From: Dyadobacter sp. CY343
GTDB lineage: Bacteria > Bacteroidota > Bacteroidia > Cytophagales > Spirosomataceae
NCBI RefSeq assembly: GCF_021390335.1
Contig: NZ_JAJUXK010000001.1
Span: 496,001 to 560,000, forward strand
Length of the DNA: 64,000 bases
Direction of reading: 5' to 3'
Part shown: positions 18,204-27,026 of the stretch, piece by piece
How the letters are laid out: every line of letters begins with the position of its first letter
Position numbering within the stretch: the first letter of the stretch is position 1
Notes under the pieces: generated by a model
Databases searched by the model: none
Told to the model about the DNA's origin: nothing
What the model saw: the letters and a program-made list of their open reading frames with translations, nothing else
Position numbers and translations under genes: made by a program

Positions 18204-18239
18204 TGTCCGCCGCCGAACAGAAATGTCCGATAACGAACA
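18204..18239. promoter_or_regulatory. Tandem activator palindromes upstream of the adaptor gene
   Basis: Two copies of TGTCCG-N4-CGAACA lie at 18204-18219 and 18224-18239, 20 bp apart (two helical turns). The same palindrome recurs before permeases 3, 7 and 13. I infer an upstream activating sequence for the neighbouring sigma-54 regulator. Confidence 0.75.
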
Positions 18240-18304
18240 TTGAAAGCTTATTCTTAATATGTAAGGCGTTTGGTAATCAGTACTTTATAGGCAGAAATCT
18301 TCTT

Positions 18305-18320
18305 TGGCATAGGGATTGGA
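18305..18320 (+). promoter_or_regulatory. Sigma-54-like promoter element upstream of the adaptor gene
   Basis: TGGCATAGGGATTGGA resembles TGGCAC-N5-TTGCA: the -24 GG is present and TTG sits at the right distance, but the -12 GC is GG. It lies 66 bp after the palindromes and 61 bp before the first possible start codon. Confidence 0.5.
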
Positions 18321-18365
18321 TAATCAGAGGAAACTATAAAGGCGAATTTTTCAAAAGCACATATA

Positions 18366-19676
18366 ATGGAAGTCAGGACACCTAACTCAACAAGCACCAA
18401 TAACAACGGTTTCTCCGGAGGTTCATCAATGGATAAAATAAAACCAAAGAAATTCTGGACAACCCAGCGTATCGGTATCATCGCCGGCAGCACATTGCTG
18501 GTCGCTTTTCTTGTATACCAGTTTTTTTACGCCGACAAGCGCAGCAAGCTGAATGTAGAACAGGATAAACTCACCGTATCAACAGTGAAAACGGGTCGTT
18601 TTGATGAATTTATCGTGGTAACCGGTGTCGTTCAGCCACTCAAAACCATTCAGCTGGATGCGATCGTGGGCGGTTATGTGACCGAGAAACTGATCGAAGG
18701 CGGTAATATGGTGAAGCAGGGGGACATTCTTTTAAGACTGGAAAACCAAAACCTGAAACTCAGCTTCCTGCAATCAGAAACAGAAGCGAGCCGACTGGTG
18801 AATGATCTTCAAAATACTCGCCAGGGACTAAAAATAGCCCGGTTTAACTTGCAAAAAGCATTAAGTGATCTTGATTTTCAATTGGATCAGGCGAAAGATG
18901 CACACGATCGGAATGTGAAATTGTACAAGGATAAAGTGATCCCGGAAGCTGATTTTCTTAAAACAAAAAGGGACTATGAAAAGCTGGTACGTCAGCGCGA
19001 GATTGAGATAGAATCGCAGAAATACCAGGAAGAAAACTCGAGAATGACCATCACGCAACTGGAAGGAACATTGGCGAATACCCAGAAAAACGTGAGCTTG
19101 TGGCGACAAACTTTGGATAACCTGGTTGTAAAAGCGCCGGTTTCAGGCTTGCTATCTTCCATGAATGTTGAAGTCGGCTCGAATATCAATCAGGGTCAAA
19201 ATATTGGTCAGATCGATGATTTGAATGGTTTTAAAATGCGGGTAAGTGTGGATGAACACTATATTTCACGGATTTTTGCCGGCTTGCAGGGTTCTATGGA
19301 ATTCAATGGAAAAGATTACGGATTGAAGATCATTAAAATATTCCCCGAGGTACTGAGCGGCCGTTTTGAAGTGGATATGCAGTTTGACAAAGGGGCGCCG
19401 GAGCTGATCAAAAGAGGCCAGTCCGCACCGATCCGCCTGCAACTGGGCCAGCCTTCGCAGGCTACATTGCTACCTGTTGGCGGCTTCTTCTCTGAAACTG
19501 GCGGTAACTGGGTATACGTAGTCGGCGAAGACGGCAAACGCGCCGCCAAACGCAGCATCACCCTGGGCCGCAAAAACCCCGAATATTTCGAAGTACTGGA
19601 AGGATTGAAACCGGGCGAAAAAGTGATTACGAGTTCTTATGAGAATTTTGGGGAGAATGAGGTTTTGGAGTTTTAG
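18366..19676 (+). CDS. HlyD/MacA-type periplasmic adaptor (membrane fusion protein)
   Basis: 436 residues. A membrane anchor lies at about residues 34-53 (IGIIAGSTLLVAFLVYQFFY). The first lipoyl half is around VGGYVTEKLIEGGNMVKQGD, a long alpha-helical hairpin (about 130-245) follows, then the second lipoyl half VKAPVSGLLSSMNVEVGSNI and a beta-barrel/membrane-proximal domain ending KPGEKVITSSYENFG. It should bridge an inner membrane ABC transporter to an outer membrane channel. A second start at 18429 has a GGAGG eight bases upstream and would give a 415-residue protein; I cannot decide. It is the only adaptor gene in the window, with the ATPase just downstream. No TolC-type gene is present. 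Confidence 0.88.
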   Translation: MEVRTPNSTSTNNNGFSGGSSMDKIKPKKFWTTQRIGIIAGSTLLVAFLVYQFFYADKRSKLNVEQDKLTVSTVKTGRFDEFIVVTGVVQPLKTIQLDAIVGGYVTEKLIEGGNMVKQGDILLRLENQNLKLSFLQSETEASRLVNDLQNTRQGLKIARFNLQKALSDLDFQLDQAKDAHDRNVKLYKDKVIPEADFLKTKRDYEKLVRQREIEIESQKYQEENSRMTITQLEGTLANTQKNVSLWRQTLDNLVVKAPVSGLLSSMNVEVGSNINQGQNIGQIDDLNGFKMRVSVDEHYISRIFAGLQGSMEFNGKDYGLKIIKIFPEVLSGRFEVDMQFDKGAPELIKRGQSAPIRLQLGQPSQATLLPVGGFFSETGGNWVYVVGEDGKRAAKRSITLGRKNPEYFEVLEGLKPGEKVITSSYENFGENEVLEF

Positions 19677-19745
19677 GGGAAGGGAGGAAAGGGAGGATGG
19701 AGGAAAGGGAGGATGGGTGGATGTAGGAAGGGTGGGAATGAGGAA
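19677..19745 (+). repeat. Purine-rich 8-bp repeat array
   Basis: The array begins directly after the adaptor stop codon. From 19682 to 19745 it is eight exact 8-bp units related to GGGAGGAA (GGGAGGAA, AGGGAGGA, TGGAGGAA and so on), with substitutions but no length changes. Its inverted counterpart lies at 20160-20189, and the four-helix-bundle gene sits between them. Confidence 0.85.
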
Positions 19746-19756
19746 CGTTGAGGGAT

Positions 19757-20116
19757 TTAGAAGCTGGCCTCTCTTGTTTTGATTAGGTTTTGGAGCATTG
19801 CAGAAATGATTTGGGTCTTGTTGATTAGTTCGTTTCCTTTTTGCTCTGCGATGATACCAATGCCCATAGCAATATAGATTTGAGTTCTTAGTTCCCCTGA
19901 TGAGCCTTTTGCAATTCTTAAAAACCGTATAAACTCTTTATTGTAATGACGTTCAAATCCTTCGGCTACATTAGAAGCAATCGATACAGCAGATCGGCAC
20001 ATTTGGTCTTTCAAAGCGAAGTCCCGACAACCTGCAAGCGACTCATACACCAGAATGGACAGTGAAAGGCTGGCTTGCCAGATTTTTAAATCTTCGAATT
20101 TTTCAACTTTTGACAT
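19757..20116 (-). CDS. Four-helix-bundle protein (23S rRNA IVP / Avd-like family)
   Basis: 119 residues from the ATG at 20114-20116, the family's usual length; the open frame extends upstream but through the pyrimidine array. Diagnostic motifs are KFEDLKIWQASLSLSI at the N-terminus, QMCRSAVSIASNVAEGFER near residues 45-63 and EFIRFLRIAKGSSGELRTQI near 68-87. Members are encoded in 23S rRNA intervening sequences or as stand-alone genes, and the Avd protein of diversity-generating retroelements has the same fold. There is no rRNA and no reverse transcriptase here. The gene runs against the transporter operon, between adaptor and ATPase, inside an inverted pair of purine repeat arrays. Function unknown; I suspect part of a small repeat-associated element. 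Confidence 0.85.
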   Translation of the reverse strand: MSKVEKFEDLKIWQASLSLSILVYESLAGCRDFALKDQMCRSAVSIASNVAEGFERHYNKEFIRFLRIAKGSSGELRTQIYIAMGIGIIAEQKGNELINKTQIISAMLQNLIKTREASF

Positions 20117-20159
20117 ACATAAAAAGGAATGGTACAAAGAGCAAGGTAGCCTAAAATTT

Positions 20160-20189
20160 CCTCCCTTTTCTCCTTCCTCCCTTTCCTCC
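20160..20189 (-). repeat. Pyrimidine array, inverted partner of 19677-19745
   Basis: Read on the minus strand it is GGAGGAAA, GGGAGGAA, GGAGAAAA, GGGAGG: four 8-bp-phased units. It ends in an A-rich stretch 16 bp before the ATPase start codon. Confidence 0.85.
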
Positions 20190-20205
20190 AAAACAAAAAA
20201 AACCA

Positions 20206-20883
20206 ATGATCAAAATTACCAACCTTCATAAGATCTTCTCTACGGAGGAGGTGGAAACTACGGCCCTGAATGGGATTGACATGGATGTCAAAGATGGCGA
20301 GTTTGTGGCTATCATGGGACCTTCCGGATGTGGCAAATCTACATTGCTGAATATCCTTGGCCTGCTCGATAACCCGAGTGAAGGGTCTTACGAATTTTAT
20401 GGCACAGAGGTGGCCAAAATGTCTGAACGCCAGCGTGCGCAGATCCGGAAAGGGAACATCGGTTTTGTATTCCAAAGCTTTAACCTGATCGACGAACTCA
20501 CTGTTTATGAAAACGTTGAGCTTCCATTGCTTTACCTGAAAACGCCTCCGACCGAGCGTAAGGAAAAAGTAGAAGCGGCATTGGCCCGAATGAATATGAT
20601 GCACCGCAGAAACCACTTTCCCCAGCAGCTTTCAGGTGGGCAGCAGCAGCGTACTGCCATAGCCCGGGCGGTGGTGGCTACGCCGAAAACAATACTTGCC
20701 GATGAACCGACAGGTAACCTCGATTCTAAAAACGGGGAAGAAGTGATGAACCTGCTCAGCCAGCTCAATGCAGCAGGAACAACGATTCTTATGGTAACGC
20801 ACTCGCCTTACGATGCCGGTTTCGCACACAGAATTGTCAACCTGTTCGACGGAAAAATCGTGACGGAGAAGGTGCATGTTTAG
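20206..20883 (+). CDS. ABC transporter ATP-binding protein (MacB/LolD type)
   Basis: 225 residues. Walker A is GPSGCGKST near residue 39, the Q-loop is [20 protein letters not shown], the signature is LSGGQQQR, Walker B is [13 protein letters not shown], and the switch His is in MVTHSPYD. It is a stand-alone nucleotide-binding domain of the class that drives MacB/LolCDE-like mechanotransmission transporters. It is the only ABC ATPase in the window, so it presumably energises at least permease 1 and possibly many of the thirteen permeases. Confidence 0.93.
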   Translation: MIKITNLHKIFSTEEVETTALNGIDMDVKDGEFVAIMGPSGCGKSTLLNILGLLDNPSEGSYEFYGTEVAKMSERQRAQIRKGNIGFVFQSFNLIDELTVYENVELPLLYLKTPPTERKEKVEAALARMNMMHRRNHFPQQLSGGQQQRTAIARAVVATPKTILADEPTGNLDSKNGEEVMNLLSQLNAAGTTILMVTHSPYDAGFAHRIVNLFDGKIVTEKVHV

Positions 20884-20887
20884 ATGG

Positions 20888-20910
20888 CAATTAGCTAATA
20901 GCTAACAGCC
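20888..20910 (+). repeat. Short heptamer repeat array
   Basis: CAATTAGC, TAATAGC and TAACAGC follow the ATPase stop codon after four bases. This is a minimal member of the 7-bp repeat family found elsewhere in the window. Confidence 0.6.
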
Positions 20911-20943
20911 CCAAAGCCCTAATTCATTTAGCCAAATTTAACC

Positions 20944-21381
20944 ATGAAAAAGATCCTTACCCTTATGCTGGCGTGCACCAGCGCATTTTCGCTCGCTCAG
21001 AAAAAAAGTACGCTGAGCCGCTGTATCGACGGGGACCGCATTACAATGGCGTCGCCAAAACCTATGTTACCCCCCGCTCCGCCAGTTCCTATGGAGCCGG
21101 AAGTGTATGCTTCTGTCGATATGACACCGGAAATACCCTGGTCAGGAGATAGCCACGGCAGGACATTTCAAGGACTGGATTCTGCCGGCTACCGCAAACA
21201 CGTGAAATTCAATCCGCAGACTGGTGAGCTGTTTCTTCAATATCATTTCAAAAAGAATGACGAGGAATTCGTTTACGAAAAAACCGTCAATGCGGCTGAA
21301 AAGTCGGATACCGAGCGTCAGCGCATTATCGATCGGTTTGAAAATGAAATAGAATTGCCGGGTAAGGGGATGGAAATGTAA
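20944..21381 (+). CDS. Small secreted protein of unknown function
   Basis: 145 residues. MKKILTLMLACTSAFSLAQ is a signal peptide. The mature part has a proline-rich stretch (MLPPAPPVPMEPE) followed by a charged region with no recognised motif. It lies between the ATPase and the first permease, with 12 bp to permease 1, so it is almost certainly in the same operon. It could be a periplasmic accessory to the transporter, but that rests only on position. Confidence 0.7.
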   Translation: MKKILTLMLACTSAFSLAQKKSTLSRCIDGDRITMASPKPMLPPAPPVPMEPEVYASVDMTPEIPWSGDSHGRTFQGLDSAGYRKHVKFNPQTGELFLQYHFKKNDEEFVYEKTVNAAEKSDTERQRIIDRFENEIELPGKGMEM

Positions 21382-21393
21382 CGGGAAGAAACT

Positions 21394-23823
21394 ATGCTTC
21401 AGAACTATCTAAAAATCGCGTGGAGGAATCTTCGTAAACATAAGTTCTATTCATTTTTAAACATTTTTGGCCTCTCGCTTGGTCTGGCGAGCTGCCTTCT
21501 GATCACGCTTTATGTGATCGACGAGCTGAGTTACGACCGCTCTTTTTCGGATGCTGACCGCATTTACAGGGTAAATTCAGATATCCGTTTTGGCGGGGCA
21601 GATATGAAGCTCGCCGTTGCGCCAGATCCGCTGGCTTTTACATTATTGAAAGATTACCCGCAACTGGAAGCTGTTGCGAGATTGCGGGAAGACGGAAGTT
21701 ACCTCGTGCGCAGGAAAAGCTCGACCGAAAACCTCAGAGAAGACGTCGTAAGCTACGCCGACTCCACGTTTTTCGATGTATTCTCAATTCCCCTCATTGC
21801 CGGAGATGCAAAGCGCATTCTCAGAGAACCGTTTACGATGGTCATTTCTGAGCGGCTGGCAAAAAAATATTTCGGCTCCGAAAACCCGATTGGCCAGATC
21901 CTGGTGCTGGACAATAACCTCAACTATACAGTTGCGGGCGTAATGGAGAACATTTCCGAGCATTCGCATATGTCGAAACTGAATATGCTGCTGGCAATGA
22001 CTGTAAACTCCGAGAGCCGGGCAGACAATTGGGGAAGCCACAACTTTCTGACTTACCTGAAACTGAGGAAAGGTGTAAGTGCCGCGCAGTTTGAAAAGAA
22101 CTTTGAAACCATTCTTCAAAAATATACCGGCTCGTGGGTCAAACAGATCATGGGAGCCACTCTGGATGAAATGCGGAAGTCGGGCAGTTACATTAAATAT
22201 ACCCTCATTCCACTGACCGACATTCACCTGCATTCAGACCGTAAAGCTGAGATCGGTGCGAACAGCAATATTCAATATGTATACATTTTTGCAGTTGTGG
22301 CTATTTTCCTTTTGGGAATAGCCTGTGTTAATTTTATGAACCTGGCCACGGCGCGCTCTGCCAATCGTGCCAAGGAAGTAGGAGTTCGTAAGGCGCTGGG
22401 ATCCAGGCGGTCGTATCTGATGGGACAGTTCCTGACCGAAGCGATCATGCTGAGCTTTTTCTCCCTGCTTTTTGCGATGATATTAGCTTATGCGGCACTT
22501 CCTTTATTCAATAATCTGGCTAACAAACAGATCGGGTTTCCATTTGAGAGTGTATCTTTTTGGATGATTGCATTACTCACAGCAGTTGTCGTGGGCGTTC
22601 TGGCTGGCAGTTACCCTGCTTTTTTCCTGTCTGCATTCACGCCGCTGAAAGTTTTGCGAGGCGCCGTGGAACAGGATGGGAAAGGGGGATATCTGCGAAA
22701 TGCGCTGGTCGTATTTCAATTTATGGTTTCGGTCATGCTCATTATTGGCACCGGCGTCATTTATAATCAGCTGAACTATATTCAAACTAAAAAACTGGGC
22801 TATTCCAAAGACCAGGTACTGATCATCAAAAATGCTTATGCGCTTGACACCAAGGCCCGCGCATTCAAAGATGAAGTAGCGCAGTTACCCAATGTGCAAA
22901 GCAGCACATTAACGAGCTTTTTGCCTACTCCTTCGTCCCGCACAGACAATACATTTTTTCCAGAGGGAGAAATGCAGCAGGAAAAGGGGATCAGTATGCA
23001 GCGGTGGGCGGTTGATTATGATTATGTCAAAACGCTTGATCTGAGCATGAAGTCGGGCCGTGGTTTTGAAAAGGAATTTCCATCCGACTCTTCCGGGATC
23101 ATCATCAATGAAGCTGCCGCTAAAATTCTGGGTTTTAAAGATCCGGTCGGTAAGCGTATCTATGATCTGCTTATGGATTCTACCAATTCAAAGAGAACGT
23201 ATACTATCCTGGGTGTTGTAAAAGACTTCCATTTTGAGTCACTCAGAAAGAATATCGGAGCGTTAAGTATGGTACTGGATCGCAGTTACGGGTTAGTGGC
23301 AATAAGGCTTAAAGCCGCGAACTATCCACAAACCGTCGCGCAGGTGGAGGCATTGTGGAAGCAAATGGCGCCTGGGCAGCCGTTTAACTACCGTTTTATG
23401 GACGAAGACTTTGACAACGAATACCGGAGCGAGCAGCGGGTAGGGCAGATATTTATCACATTCGCGGTTATCTCGATTATTATCGGGTGCCTTGGGCTAT
23501 TTGGCTTGTCGGCCTACACCGCCGAGCGGCGAACCAAGGAGATAGGTGTGCGTAAAGTGCTGGGTGCCAGTGTTTCGAACATTGTCACATTATTATCCAG
23601 AGACTTTTTAAAATTAGTACTGATATCAATTATTATCGGCAGCCCGATCGCCTGGTACGCGATGAACACCTGGCTAAAAGATTTTGCCTATCACGTTGAA
23701 ATTTCGTGGTGGATGTTCGCCGCAGCCGGCCTGCTTTCCATCCTCATCGCATTGCTAACCGTCAGTTTTCAAAGCATCAAAGCCGCACTGACGAATCCGG
23801 TGAAGAGTTTGAAAAGTGAGTAG
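21394..23823 (+). CDS. ABC transporter permease 1 (two FtsX domains)
   Basis: 809 residues. Layout shared by all thirteen paralogues: TM1 near residues 21-41, a periplasmic MacB-like domain (about 45-285), three to four TMs with VNFMNLATARSANRAKEVGV and GSYPAFFLS (about 290-455), a second periplasmic domain (about 460-685), then three TMs with CLGLFGLSAYT and RRTKEIGVRKVLGASVS, ending NPVKSLKSE. The duplicated FtsX core and eight or so TMs distinguish it from four-TM MacB, and it lacks its own ATPase domain. This copy directly follows the ATPase and secreted protein, so it is the most likely dedicated partner. Substrate unknown. Confidence 0.9.
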   Translation: MLQNYLKIAWRNLRKHKFYSFLNIFGLSLGLASCLLITLYVIDELSYDRSFSDADRIYRVNSDIRFGGADMKLAVAPDPLAFTLLKDYPQLEAVARLREDGSYLVRRKSSTENLREDVVSYADSTFFDVFSIPLIAGDAKRILREPFTMVISERLAKKYFGSENPIGQILVLDNNLNYTVAGVMENISEHSHMSKLNMLLAMTVNSESRADNWGSHNFLTYLKLRKGVSAAQFEKNFETILQKYTGSWVKQIMGATLDEMRKSGSYIKYTLIPLTDIHLHSDRKAEIGANSNIQYVYIFAVVAIFLLGIACVNFMNLATARSANRAKEVGVRKALGSRRSYLMGQFLTEAIMLSFFSLLFAMILAYAALPLFNNLANKQIGFPFESVSFWMIALLTAVVVGVLAGSYPAFFLSAFTPLKVLRGAVEQDGKGGYLRNALVVFQFMVSVMLIIGTGVIYNQLNYIQTKKLGYSKDQVLIIKNAYALDTKARAFKDEVAQLPNVQSSTLTSFLPTPSSRTDNTFFPEGEMQQEKGISMQRWAVDYDYVKTLDLSMKSGRGFEKEFPSDSSGIIINEAAAKILGFKDPVGKRIYDLLMDSTNSKRTYTILGVVKDFHFESLRKNIGALSMVLDRSYGLVAIRLKAANYPQTVAQVEALWKQMAPGQPFNYRFMDEDFDNEYRSEQRVGQIFITFAVISIIIGCLGLFGLSAYTAERRTKEIGVRKVLGASVSNIVTLLSRDFLKLVLISIIIGSPIAWYAMNTWLKDFAYHVEISWWMFAAAGLLSILIALLTVSFQSIKAALTNPVKSLKSE

Positions 23824-24002
23824 GGGGAGGAAAGGGAGGATGGAGGAAAGGGAGGAAAGGAGGATGGAGGAAGGAGAAAGGAAGAATTTAGCGAAATAAA
23901 TTATTCTGTGTTAAATTCCGTAGTCTCTCTTTTTTCTTCCATTGTCCGTTCCTCTTTCCTCCCTTTCTCCATCCTCCCTTTCCTCCGTTCCTCCTTCCTC
24001 CC
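23824..24002. repeat. Inverted pair of purine/pyrimidine arrays without a gene inside
   Basis: Purine units of 8 bp (GGGGAGGA, AAGGGAGG, ATGGAGGA and similar) run from 23824, directly after the stop of permease 1, to about 23884. The inverted pyrimidine array runs from about 23946 to 24002. The two could pair as a long imperfect hairpin with a loop of about 60 bases. The second array ends 13 bp before the ATG of permease 2. Confidence 0.85.
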
Positions 24003-24015
24003 AATTTTAAAAACA

Positions 24016-26397
24016 ATGCTAAAAAACTATCTAAAAATCGCGATTCGGACGCTTTGGAAGAATCGGTTGTTTACTGCTATTAATTTTCTGGGTCTGTCGC
24101 TTGGGCTGGGCAGTGCTGGTGTGCTGATCCTGTTTATACAGCGCGGGGTCACTTTTGATACCTTCCATGAAAATAATGACCAGATCTATTTTGTGCAGAC
24201 TGAAACAAAGGGCGAGCGGTATAATGCGACTGTCCACCCGATCATGCAGCAGTTGATCAGGACTTTCCCTGAGATAGAAGCCGGCACGCATTTTCAGGGT
24301 TGGAACGATGTGTGGCTCACTTATAAAGGCAAAAATATTCAGGGGAATACCAAATATGTGGATTCCAGTTTCTTCGATATTTTTTCTTTCAAACTAAAAT
24401 ACGGAGACCCTAAAACTGCATTCAAGAGCAGACAATCGATCGTAATTAACCAAAAAATAGCACTGGCACTTTTCGGTGACAACAACCCGGTAGGTGAAAC
24501 GGTTTCGGTAAGTGATACACTCAATTTCACGGTAACTGGCGTGCTGGACCGTGTTCCCGAAAACTCTTCCATGCAGTTCGAAGTATTAGTGCCGATCTCG
24601 CTTTTGGAAGCTAATGAAGGTTTTCGAAGTGGCGCCGACTGGTACAATACCTTTTCCTCGGTGTATCTGAAAATCAAAAAGGGGACGGATATTGCAAAGC
24701 TGGAAGCGCAGTTCCCCCAATTTGGAAAAACCCACTTTGATCCCGCCGCAGGTGAGCGGCAACTTCGCATTGAAAAGTTGGAGAACTTCATTCACTATGA
24801 TAATCCGGGCTTCAAATGGATGATCTACGGAGCAATAGGGATCGTTATTTTTATCCTGCTGATTATCAGCATTAATCTGATCAATCTGAATACTGCAATC
24901 GCATTTACGCGGGCAAAAGAAATTGCAGTTCGAAAGGTTACCGGCTCCAACCTAAAGCAGATTCTAGTGCAGTTCTGGACCGAGTCGGCAATTGTTCTGA
25001 TCGCGTCGCTTGCATTTGCATTGATCCTGGCCGCCTCTTACCTGGTACCCCAGTTCAACGAATTCAGGCAGGGCCGGATGCAGCTCACGTTGAGTTGGGA
25101 GCAGGATTACATGACTGTGATCGCGCTTGGCGGTATTATTACGTTTATCGCTCTCATCGCAGGCACTTACCCGGCGGTTTATCTCAATCGGCTGGACTTG
25201 CGCGACACGATCAAAGGCAAGCTTTCCAATAAAACGCATTCCCGGAACTGGTCGAGGGGAACGATGATCGTGGCTCAGTTTGTGATCGCTTTCGCACTGG
25301 TGATCGGCGCGATCGTGGTGCGTAAGCAGGTGAGTTTTATGCGCGAAGCGAAAACCGGTTTTGATAAGGAGAATGTGGTTGTGGTGCAGTCGGATCTGGA
25401 ATATAGGGACACAAAATCGGCCTCGATCCAGTTCAAATCCATTTTGAATGAGCTGCGTCAGGATTCGCGGGTGCAAAGCATTGCCACTTCTGCGGTGGTA
25501 CCTTCCAAGTATTGGAGTAATTACAACACTTATATGGCCGATGGAGCCGCTGGGGCTGAGGTTCGTATCAAACACTCAGGCACGGGGCCGGGCTATTCTA
25601 AAACCTACGGAATCAAGATGCTGGAAGGTCGCGATTTTTCGGAAGAGATCGACAAGGACGGGAAAAATCTGCCGGTAGTTATCAACGAATCGGCTATGAA
25701 AGCGCTGGGCTGGAAAACGGCTGTCGGGAAGCGTATCAGGCAAAAAAGTAATCCGGAAGTGTACACGATCATCGGTGTGATGCAGGATTTTCATTATCAG
25801 GAGTTGAAAGAAAAAATAGAGCCGCTATTGCATTGGTACAATGGCCCCGCCGGATTGAGCAGCTACCTCAGTATCAGGCTGAACGATATCGGACAGGCCA
25901 AAAGCGTATTGGCTGGACTCGAAGGTAAAATGAAGAAAATCCCCGCCAGAAAGCCCTTCGGCGCATTTTATATGACTGATGAAATTAGCAGACAGTATAA
26001 CCATCTCGACGGTATTTGGAAAATGGTCAATTTCGTGGCTATCCTGGCAATTGTGATTGCACTGGCCGGTATTTTTGGCCTGATCACGCTCGCTGCAAAT
26101 CAGCGCATGAAAGAAGTCGGTATTCGGAAAGTACTCGGTGCGTCGGTTCAGGAAGTTACGTTTTTGCTTGCGAAAGACTTCGTGATCCTTGTACTGATCG
26201 GCATTGTAATCGGCGTGCCAGTAGCTTACAGCTTCGAGAGCCGCTATCTGGAAACCTTCACCTACCACACGCGCCTCGGTTGGTTTACTTACTTACTGGT
26301 CGGCTGCACGGCACTGTTATTAACATTTCTAACCGTAGGTTTCCAAAGCATCAAAACCGCAGTAATGAATCCGGTTGATAGTTTGAAAAGTGAGTGA
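24016..26397 (+). CDS. ABC transporter permease 2 (two FtsX domains)
   Basis: 793 residues from MLKNYLKIAIRTLWKN at 24016. The open frame extends to 23908 but that part translates the pyrimidine array, so it is rejected. It is a divergent paralogue: the central box reads INLNTAIAFTRAKEIAVRKV instead of the usual NLATARS-type sequence, and the last TM pair contains SFESRYLETFTYHTRLGWF where most have a Trp-Leu-Gln-Asp-Phe-Ala-Tyr motif. It ends NPVDSLKSE. It closes the first block; a toxin-antitoxin pair follows. Confidence 0.88.
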   Translation: MLKNYLKIAIRTLWKNRLFTAINFLGLSLGLGSAGVLILFIQRGVTFDTFHENNDQIYFVQTETKGERYNATVHPIMQQLIRTFPEIEAGTHFQGWNDVWLTYKGKNIQGNTKYVDSSFFDIFSFKLKYGDPKTAFKSRQSIVINQKIALALFGDNNPVGETVSVSDTLNFTVTGVLDRVPENSSMQFEVLVPISLLEANEGFRSGADWYNTFSSVYLKIKKGTDIAKLEAQFPQFGKTHFDPAAGERQLRIEKLENFIHYDNPGFKWMIYGAIGIVIFILLIISINLINLNTAIAFTRAKEIAVRKVTGSNLKQILVQFWTESAIVLIASLAFALILAASYLVPQFNEFRQGRMQLTLSWEQDYMTVIALGGIITFIALIAGTYPAVYLNRLDLRDTIKGKLSNKTHSRNWSRGTMIVAQFVIAFALVIGAIVVRKQVSFMREAKTGFDKENVVVVQSDLEYRDTKSASIQFKSILNELRQDSRVQSIATSAVVPSKYWSNYNTYMADGAAGAEVRIKHSGTGPGYSKTYGIKMLEGRDFSEEIDKDGKNLPVVINESAMKALGWKTAVGKRIRQKSNPEVYTIIGVMQDFHYQELKEKIEPLLHWYNGPAGLSSYLSIRLNDIGQAKSVLAGLEGKMKKIPARKPFGAFYMTDEISRQYNHLDGIWKMVNFVAILAIVIALAGIFGLITLAANQRMKEVGIRKVLGASVQEVTFLLAKDFVILVLIGIVIGVPVAYSFESRYLETFTYHTRLGWFTYLLVGCTALLLTFLTVGFQSIKTAVMNPVDSLKSE

Positions 26398-26463
26398 GGA
26401 AGGGAGTTGGAGATTTAAATTGGTTTTAGTTAAATTGAGTTGTTTTTAACAGACAAACCAGAC

Positions 26464-26703
26464 ATGGAGGCACAAACTATTGATTCACAAATATTGAAAT
26501 ATCTTCCTTTGCTGGGGGAAGACGAAAAGCAATCCTTGTTAGGTGTGATCAAATCTTTTTTGAGTCTGAGGAAAGATGGCAAGTCGACAGGAACCGCTTT
26601 TATATTAGATTATAACAGAGAACTGGACGAGGCACTGGCAAGAATAAATGAGGGTAATTTCATGACACAGGAAGAAGTTGAAAAGCAGTCAGCGGAATGG
26701 TAG
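26464..26703 (+). CDS. Antitoxin of a RelE/ParE-type toxin-antitoxin pair
   Basis: 79 residues from the ATG at 26464. It is acidic and helical, with a C-terminal ELDEALARINEGNFMTQEEV that resembles the toxin-wrapping tail of small antitoxins encoded before ParE toxins in Bacteroidota. Its end overlaps the toxin start by seven bases, the usual coupling. Identification depends largely on the downstream toxin. Confidence 0.75.
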   Translation: MEAQTIDSQILKYLPLLGEDEKQSLLGVIKSFLSLRKDGKSTGTAFILDYNRELDEALARINEGNFMTQEEVEKQSAEW

Positions 26704-27008
26704 ACGAAGCTTACACTGTGGTTTGGGATAAAATAGCAGTGAGTCAGTTACGCGAAATCTATCTCTATATTCGAAATAGTTCTTATCAAAACGCAACTTC
26801 TGTCAGAGACCAGATAATCGAAAATGTCAGTAAGTTGAAGGCTAATCCGAGAAGATATAATGCGGATAAATTGAGAATCGACTGTAATCCAGATTTTCGG
26901 GCATTTGAAACTCAAAAGATCCGAATCTCATACTACATTAACGAAAGCACTAAGACCGTGAATATCATCCGTGTGAGGAGCGTCAGGCAAAAGCCGTTCG
27001 ATCACTGA
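26697..27008 (+). CDS. RelE/ParE-family toxin
   Basis: 103 residues. YTVVWDKIAVSQLREIYLYI at the N-terminus, the central LKANPRRYNADK and the C-terminal IRISYYINESTKTVNIIRVR give the short RelE/ParE fold. Such toxins either cut mRNA on ribosomes or poison gyrase; the target cannot be told here. The pair sits between permease blocks 1 and 2, immediately before the palindromes of permease 3, and looks more AT-rich than the permeases. Confidence 0.82.
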   Translation: MVDEAYTVVWDKIAVSQLREIYLYIRNSSYQNATSVRDQIIENVSKLKANPRRYNADKLRIDCNPDFRAFETQKIRISYYINESTKTVNIIRVRSVRQKPFDH

Positions 27009-27026
27009 TATTGATAAATTCATCCA

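Noticed and set aside
19757-20116. Diversity-generating retroelement based on the Avd-like gene
   Set aside because: No reverse transcriptase, no template/variable repeat pair and no variable target protein are visible nearby.
20086-20616. 176-codon minus-strand frame over the ATPase start
   Set aside because: It overlaps the conserved Walker A region of the ATPase and the four-helix gene in a different frame, without own motifs.
23908-24015. N-terminal extension of permease 2
   Set aside because: The 36 codons translate the pyrimidine array (Ser/Phe/Leu/Pro string); the aligned start is at 24016.
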